Shown here: positions 58,524 to 64,000 of the stretch, one piece after another
Layout: each line of letters opens with the position of its first letter
How positions within the stretch are numbered: position 1 is the stretch's first letter
The notes under the pieces: model-generated
Told to the model about the DNA's origin: nothing
Database searches by the model: none
What the model saw: only the letters and a program-made list of their open reading frames with translations
Program-made: the position numbers and the translations under genes
From: Nymphaea colorata
Lineage: Eukaryota; Streptophyta; Magnoliopsida; Nymphaeales; Nymphaeaceae
Reading direction: 5' to 3'
Assembly (NCBI RefSeq): GCF_008831285.2
Contig: NC_045145.1
Span: 3,388,723 to 3,452,722 of the forward strand
DNA length: 64,000 nt

Positions 58524-60430
58524 GATCTTCAGTTGAGAAAGCCAAAGAGAGAGAGATGGCTTGGTAAGTGTGATGATAAGACTATTCTTTGGGCTCGATC
58601 GCTTTTATTTTGGCCCACCCATTTGCAGCATGAGATCGATGAAGCCATCCTGAATCAAGAATTTGCAGTTTTTAATGGCTGCCTTCGTTTCATAGTGTCG
58701 TGGACAGATATTTCAACACGAGTTGCAGGTCATGGAGAAGCTGAAGTGTCCTCATCCAACAGGGCTTCTTAAATCAAACAAAAAATTTATTACGAGAACG
58801 ATGCCAGTGGCCCATCACCCGACCGAACGTTATGACAACGAAAGCTTCACCCAACTAAACGAAAAAAAATTTTAACAGATGAATACCATGGACCTAGTCT
58901 AACTTAAATGACTTGCAGATGAATTCTCGTATTTCATGTTTTTCACTTGCCAATTCTTCAGGGTGTCTATGGCTATAATTAATAAACTTTAGGAATTCTA
59001 TTTGGTCGGTGGGGGGGGGGGGGATCAGTTGCGATCAAGTGGACCTGTAATTCACATTTTCTACGAGTCAGTTCGTCTTTAAGGCACTCTGCCCCACAAA
59101 TAATTGTGCACAAGAAACTGACATGAAAATAGTTATGTGCATGAGATTCTGTGAAAGCATTTAGGTAATGTTTGATAGCATCATATCTCATATTTAGGGT
59201 TGCATTAAAATGTGTAGATTGTAAGTTCCTCAATTTAACTGAGGATCTTAGTAGGATTCATGTTACACTGGATTGATTTAAGGTCAGATGGAGGGACATG
59301 TCCGATCTTAAATCTATGTATATGAGATCCGGATAGATCTCAGATCTGTAGTGCATGAAAGCTGTCCTTAAATTTGGATTACCAAGAACGTGGATGTTGG
59401 TAAAAGGAGCAACTAGAATCCAAAAGGATGGTCTACAATAGCACCACCTTGGCTATTGTCGGACCCAGTCCACGACTTGGCTATAGGAGTTTTAACTTTT
59501 CTTCTTCCTACTCCTTTATCATGTGTTACCGATTAAAAAAAAGCCATTGATCGAGGAGTTGGCTAAGATGAGTTAGCCGGCAACTGTTGACGTACAATTT
59601 GCAAATGCTAGATCATTCATGGCCTAAATATTTTTTAATTAGTTGTCTGATAGAAGTTTTTTCTTGTTTTGTCCCTTGCTTGGAGTAGGATGGAGGTGTT
59701 CAACTATTATATTTTCACCAATCATTCTTCAGCTGTTTTATTGCGATCAACAAATTGGAACGTGAACAGACCTCTATGGCCAGTATTCATTGGATGGTAC
59801 TGGCCGATCTCATCTGCTGGTTCACAAATGCATATATGCTATTTCCTGCTCTTTAAAAATGCACGCTCTAACTGTCAAGCTCAGTAACACCTTCAATTTT
59901 GCAACTGATTTTCATAAAAAGTTAGGGGACAGTGGTAAACTTACATACAACTCCATCTTCTTTTTAACGATGATAAATTACAAATTGACAAAACTGAAAT
60001 TGGTTTACTTGGGTGCCAAAGTACACCGACAAGAAAAGAGAGAGAACAGGTGTTCTAAAAGGCCGTCATACATTTGATTCAAACCGATTTTCTGCCATGA
60101 GAAGATGCAAGCAAGCTTCTTCCTTCGATGACTGCAGCCAACAGGATCATCGACCATATAGGCTATAGTCCACATGTAACAAATTTGACGAAAATCAAAG
60201 GGCCCAACTTTCTACTGCGATGCTGGCATGCTGCCAAAGAGTTTGGAGATGGAATAGAGTTCAAGGCATCGTCAAATGCTTCTCCAAAAGTTTTCTCATC
60301 ATACCTGTGGCTTGCAAAACTATTTCATGTCAATCCAGTATAAAAATGACAACCATAATCAGTTTCAAAGCCTTGAATATATATAGACCAAACCAGGGTC
60401 CTCCTGACTTTCATCTGCTAAAAAGGAGTC
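58524..60430. other. CYP94 promoter side and spacer
   Basis: 58524-59000 is the presumed promoter of the minus-strand CYP94 gene. A run of about 13 G's lies near 59011-59023. The rest contains short open frames on both strands with no recognised product. Confidence 0.4.
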
Positions 60431-60453
60431 TCTCTCTCTCTCTCTCTCTCTCT
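60431..60453. repeat. (CT)n microsatellite
   Basis: An uninterrupted TC/CT run of about 11-12 units. Confidence 0.85.
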
Positions 60454-61954
60454 TGACAGCAAGAGAAGGAACGAAGAAGAAGACACAAGGATTATTTTTT
60501 CATGTTCAGACACAAAATTCTCCTACATCCACGCCTACAAAGAGTTTTTCTTCACCATCTCAGAAAGGTCAAAAGCACAAGAACACAACCGCCCCACACT
60601 TAAACACGGAGAGTAGGGAGGCCAATTAAGTATAGATCTGACTCCATAGTCCAACATCTTGTACGTACTCTGTTCTGTTCCTGCAAAGCAGCAGAACGGT
60701 TTCACTGTCATGGATAAAAGTGTTCGATTAGGATAATCTGAGAAATGGTATTCAATCGGATTCGGGAAAGCGAAAAAGCAAAACAGCAAAGTTCCAAAAC
60801 CATGTCCTATGGCTCCAGCCATGCAGCTCCTGTGGGATAAGTTTTCCTGCGTACAATGCATTATGTGCCTCAGAATATATAAATACCAGAACACATTTTG
60901 GAAACAGGAAATAAGAGCAAAGATGAACTCGAATCAGTTGCTGCAAAAAGTCTTAGCACGCTCAAGGTTGAAGTGGGCAGCCTTCCAAGAAGGAGAAGAC
61001 TCACAGGGGTGACCTGAGAACACAGAATAGACGAAGGCAATGCTAGGACGGAAAGACTATAATGAAACCGTTGAAGACAGAAGACTGTGCCCCCAACTAG
61101 AGCAGGCTTTGGTGATCGCCACCCTAGCACTCTGTTGAGCCCATGCACTTCCATGTAGCTGAAACTTAGATCGAGGGCAAAAGGAATCATCCGAGTGCTG
61201 GACTGGCGATCACCAAACGTCTGATCATCAGAATGACCTCACTGTGCATAGCGTCCACCTGTGTTCCCAGGCTCACTCCCGCGAGTTTCTCCTTCGCTGT
61301 TTTTTCTGAATCCCGGCATTGTATTCGAATACTTGGATTTGTGGCTTCTAGTTTAAATAGATCTGTGGAGTACGAGCCCTGAGAAGATGGTGGTGTCAGT
61401 AGGATGTCGACAGCATGTGCTGATAAAAACTGGCCCCGCCATTTTGTGTACACACGGTGTCGACATTTCTGCAAGCTCTCTCGTTCTAATCCCGCCATTT
61501 ACATTAGTTTCATCACATCCGATCCGATATAGAAAATGTTGCTGCTGTCTTGTGTATAACGTGTTTAAACTTTTACTAGTTACTGATAAGATGATCTCAG
61601 ATTCTCAGCGGAGCCCAACCACGGGTAGCTTGCCTCGAATCCCTGCTCAAGTTACATAGCCCATTGCATCTGCTGGTGATAGTGGAAGGAAGTTTCTGCA
61701 ACGTTTTTGGTCCTGCCAAAAAGATCGTAGGCGCAGGGCCAAGTCCATCTTCACGCTAAAAGACTCCTAGATCCATATGAAAAGATATATTAGAGATGGA
61801 CTGACAAAAATCTTGAAGGCCACTGGACTTTTAGATGATTAGCCTATAAAGCAGCTCAGGGAAGGTCTGATAAGAACAATGTATTTTCTGTAAGATAGGG
61901 AAATTTCTGAGTGGAAGACGACGCACCTGTGGAAACCATGGATGCCCTTTGTTG
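60454..61954. other. Unassigned segment
   Basis: Moderately GC-rich with open frames of 90-120 codons on the minus strand (60535-60894, 60870-61190, 61187-61498). None shows a domain I recognise, and they overlap plus-strand frames of similar length. One stretch on the minus strand near 61190-61270 (AGVSLGTQVDAMHSEV) reads more protein-like. I cannot support a gene. Confidence 0.35.
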
Positions 61955-62190
61955 CTCTGATACCATATAGCAATACGTAGACTCGGTGAGAACAGAATAT
62001 TTCCTTCAATTAATGAGCACAGCAAGAAATCGTTTACAAAGTGGGCTCAATATTCACGCTGATACAAGAAGCTTCTCCAATCCATATTACAGGCTTTGAA
62101 CCGGATCAGATTTGTGATCTCATGCCTGCTCTGTTTCAAGTGGGTTTGTTTCTGGTTATTCCCACAACAAGATATCAAGCACACCACGCT
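61955..62190 (-). mobile_element. Possible LTR-retrotransposon remnant
   Basis: GCTCTGATACCA (61955-61966) is the complement of the initiator tRNA-Met primer site seen in the two copia elements of this window. The DNA to its right could be a decayed LTR in minus orientation, but the expected TG/CA ends are not clear and no internal domains are seen to the left. Confidence 0.3.
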
Positions 62191-62540
62191 CTTAGTTTCA
62201 AAAATATAGTATAATTAGATAAACAAGAACAGCAATCTCTTTAATTGTACCATGTTTCCTCAGACAAAGGTACAGTGTTCTCGAATCATGTTCTTGAGAA
62301 ATACATGTTCTTGGGTGGAGTCGTTCAAGTCATTAATCCTGTGAGTTGCCTTCAAAATTGTTCATCTTTGACGTAATCGTCGTATAGGCGTCTCGGAGGG
62401 TTCTCTTTTCGGGGTCCTTGCTCTTCCACGGCTTCACGGACTAAGCGCGGTTGAAGATGGATTTGGAGCTTCCCTTTGCCGTGCACATGAAAGAAGAAAA
62501 TTCATTTCTCTTTTTGTTCCTCTGTTGATGTTCACGGGAG
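62191..62540 (+). promoter_or_regulatory. Promoter / 5' UTR of the PPR gene
   Basis: The interval upstream of the PPR start. An in-frame ATG at 62487 is closed by TGA at 62526-62528, so translation should start at 62541. Confidence 0.4.
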
Positions 62541-64000
62541 ATGGCGAGATCAATGGTTACATTCTTCATTTCGCCAAGATCATGGTTTCGTGGAAGGATG
62601 AAGTGCACCCTCCTCATTCACACCTCTTCAGTCTACCAACCCCCGCCAAAGCACTCCACAGTCGAAAACTATGAAGGTCTAGATCCCCAACGCCTTCTCA
62701 ATTTGCTCAACTCGTGCACAAATTTCGAACAGATGAAGCAACTACACTGCCAGATGGTCACAAGTGGTCTCTCTTACACCATCCCCACTTCCGTGAAGCT
62801 TATAGAGATCTCTTCTTCTTCTTCTTCAAGAATGGACTATGCCAGCCTAGTCTTCCGTGAAGTGGAAAACCCAGATACCCATCTTTGCAATTCCATGATT
62901 AGAGCCAATGCCCATCTTAATTTGCATGAAGAAGCGATTTTTGCATATATCAAGATGCACAGGCAGTCCATCCTTCCTGACCATTACACATTTCCGATTT
63001 TGTTGAAAAGTTGTGCTCACTTATCACTTTTGGATCTTGGCATGTCCACCCATGGCGCGATACTCAAGTTGGGTCTTGACTCTAATGTGTTCACAGATAC
63101 AGCACTAGTCTACATGTACTGTAGCTGCAAATGCCTGGACTCTGCGCGGCAAGTATTCGATCAAATGCCTGAACGAAATTCTGTTTCATGGAATGCTATG
63201 ATAACTGGCTACACGCATAATCGGAGATTTATGGAGGCTTTGGATCTGTTCTCCAGGATGTGTGCTTGGAAAATTGGAGTAAGTGAGGTTACTGTGGTTT
63301 CCGCACTCTCAGCATGTGCTCATCTCGGTGCTCTGAACCAAGGGAAATGGGTCCATTCCTTCATCAAACAAAACGAGATAAAATTGAATGTGTTCGTAGG
63401 TACTGCTCTGATAGATATGTATGCCAAATGCGGGAGCATAACCGAGTCAGAGAAGGTATTTCAAGCAATGAAAAGAAAGAATACTTTCACCTGGAATGCG
63501 ATGATCTCAGGGCTGGCCATGAATGGACACGGTGAAGCTGCTGTTGAGCTCTTCTCCAGGATGTTGGAGGAGAATATCAAGCCTGATGGGGTTACTTTCC
63601 TAGCTATTTTGTGTGCTTGCTGCCATCAAGGTCTAGTTGATGAAGGGAAAGAATTTATGATCAGAATGGAGAAAGAGTTTGCACTGCGACCAAATATCGA
63701 ACACTATGGATGCATGGTTGATCTTCTCGGCAGGGCAGGCTCTTTAGACGAAGCCATGAAACTGATCAACAGCATGCCTATTAAGCCTGATGCAGCTATC
63801 TGGCGGGCTTTGCTTGCTGCTTGTAGGGTACATGGGAACATGGAACTAAGCGAGTTGGCAATTGGTAATCTTCTTGAGTTAGAGCCTAATAAGGGTGAGA
63901 ATTATATTCTTCTTGCAAATTTACTTGTACGATCTCGAAAGTGGGATAAAGTTGCAGAAGTGAGGAAGACGATGACTGAACGAAGGATTAAGAAGGTCCC
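62541..64000 (+). CDS. PLS-type pentatricopeptide-repeat protein (E subgroup), partial
   Basis: A single open frame of 486 codons from ATG 62541 runs off the window. The N-terminus is basic and rich in Ser/Arg (MARSMVTFFISPRSWFRGRM), fitting an organelle targeting peptide. PLS-type PPR units follow, with signatures such as VFREVENPDTHLCNSMIRAN, DSARQVFDQMPERNSVSWNA, NVFVGTALIDMYAKCGSI and VEHYGCMVDLLGRAGSLDEA-like helices (here IEHYGCMVDLLGRAG). The C-terminal part shown (DAAIWRALLAACRVHGNMEL through VRKTMTERRIKKVP) is the start of an E motif. Plant PPR-E proteins bind RNA in mitochondria or plastids, mostly for C-to-U editing. An E+ or DYW extension, if present, lies beyond the edge. The gene is intronless as far as seen. 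Confidence 0.93.
   Translation, partial: MARSMVTFFISPRSWFRGRMKCTLLIHTSSVYQPPPKHSTVENYEGLDPQRLLNLLNSCTNFEQMKQLHCQMVTSGLSYTIPTSVKLIEISSSSSSRMDYASLVFREVENPDTHLCNSMIRANAHLNLHEEAIFAYIKMHRQSILPDHYTFPILLKSCAHLSLLDLGMSTHGAILKLGLDSNVFTDTALVYMYCSCKCLDSARQVFDQMPERNSVSWNAMITGYTHNRRFMEALDLFSRMCAWKIGVSEVTVVSALSACAHLGALNQGKWVHSFIKQNEIKLNVFVGTALIDMYAKCGSITESEKVFQAMKRKNTFTWNAMISGLAMNGHGEAAVELFSRMLEENIKPDGVTFLAILCACCHQGLVDEGKEFMIRMEKEFALRPNIEHYGCMVDLLGRAGSLDEAMKLINSMPIKPDAAIWRALLAACRVHGNMELSELAIGNLLELEPNKGENYILLANLLVRSRKWDKVAEVRKTMTERRIKKV

Noticed and set aside
60535-61498. Protein gene on the minus strand
   Set aside because: Frames overlap, show no domain or convincing splice pattern, and compete with plus-strand frames.

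Overview
The window is nuclear DNA of a flowering plant. Spliced genes with GT-AG introns, a PLS-type pentatricopeptide-repeat gene, a CYP94 cytochrome P450, a plant UDP-glycosyltransferase relic, and Ty1/copia, hAT, Harbinger-like and L1 transposons all point to an angiosperm. The species cannot be named from this sequence. Only three host genes look intact: a 14-exon macro-domain/CRAL-TRIO gene, an intronless CYP94 gene on the minus strand, and a PPR gene cut by the right edge.

Layout. 1-620: AT-rich, empty. 621-3592: a Tourist/Harbinger-like element with TTA target duplications that carries exon fragments of a cationic amino-acid transporter and of a cystinosin homologue. 4990-6330: first copy of a dispersed repeat. 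6850-7470: GC-rich leader-like segment with no gene attached. 8428-9821: UGT708-like glycosyltransferase pseudogene. 11751-20094: an 8.3-kb hAT transposon with its transposase (one frameshift) and exon fragments of a SERK-type LRR kinase, the proteasome subunit RPN10 and a DHHC S-acyltransferase. 20440-22235: second copy of the dispersed repeat, containing a SINE-like block. 22424-22744: a solo LTR with perfect 5-bp target duplications. 25225-30757: a young complete Ty1/copia element with identical LTRs. 31.5-35 kb: MITEs and AT-rich spacer. 35921-53139: the macro/CRAL-TRIO gene, stretched to 17 kb by a truncated copia in intron 1 and an L1-type LINE in intron 10, both antisense to it. 54.1-55.2 kb: a MITE and the relic of a second CYP94 copy. 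56994-58523: CYP94. 62541 to the edge: PPR gene.

The most interesting feature is gene-fragment capture. Two unrelated DNA transposons in the first 20 kb together hold exons of at least five unrelated host genes. All keep their splice sites, so capture was at the DNA level, and all lie on the plus strand; in the hAT element that is also the transposase strand. The intact genes have unrelated predicted roles (ADP-ribose or lipid-binding protein, oxidative lipid/hormone metabolism, organelle RNA processing), and nothing suggests that they form a cluster.
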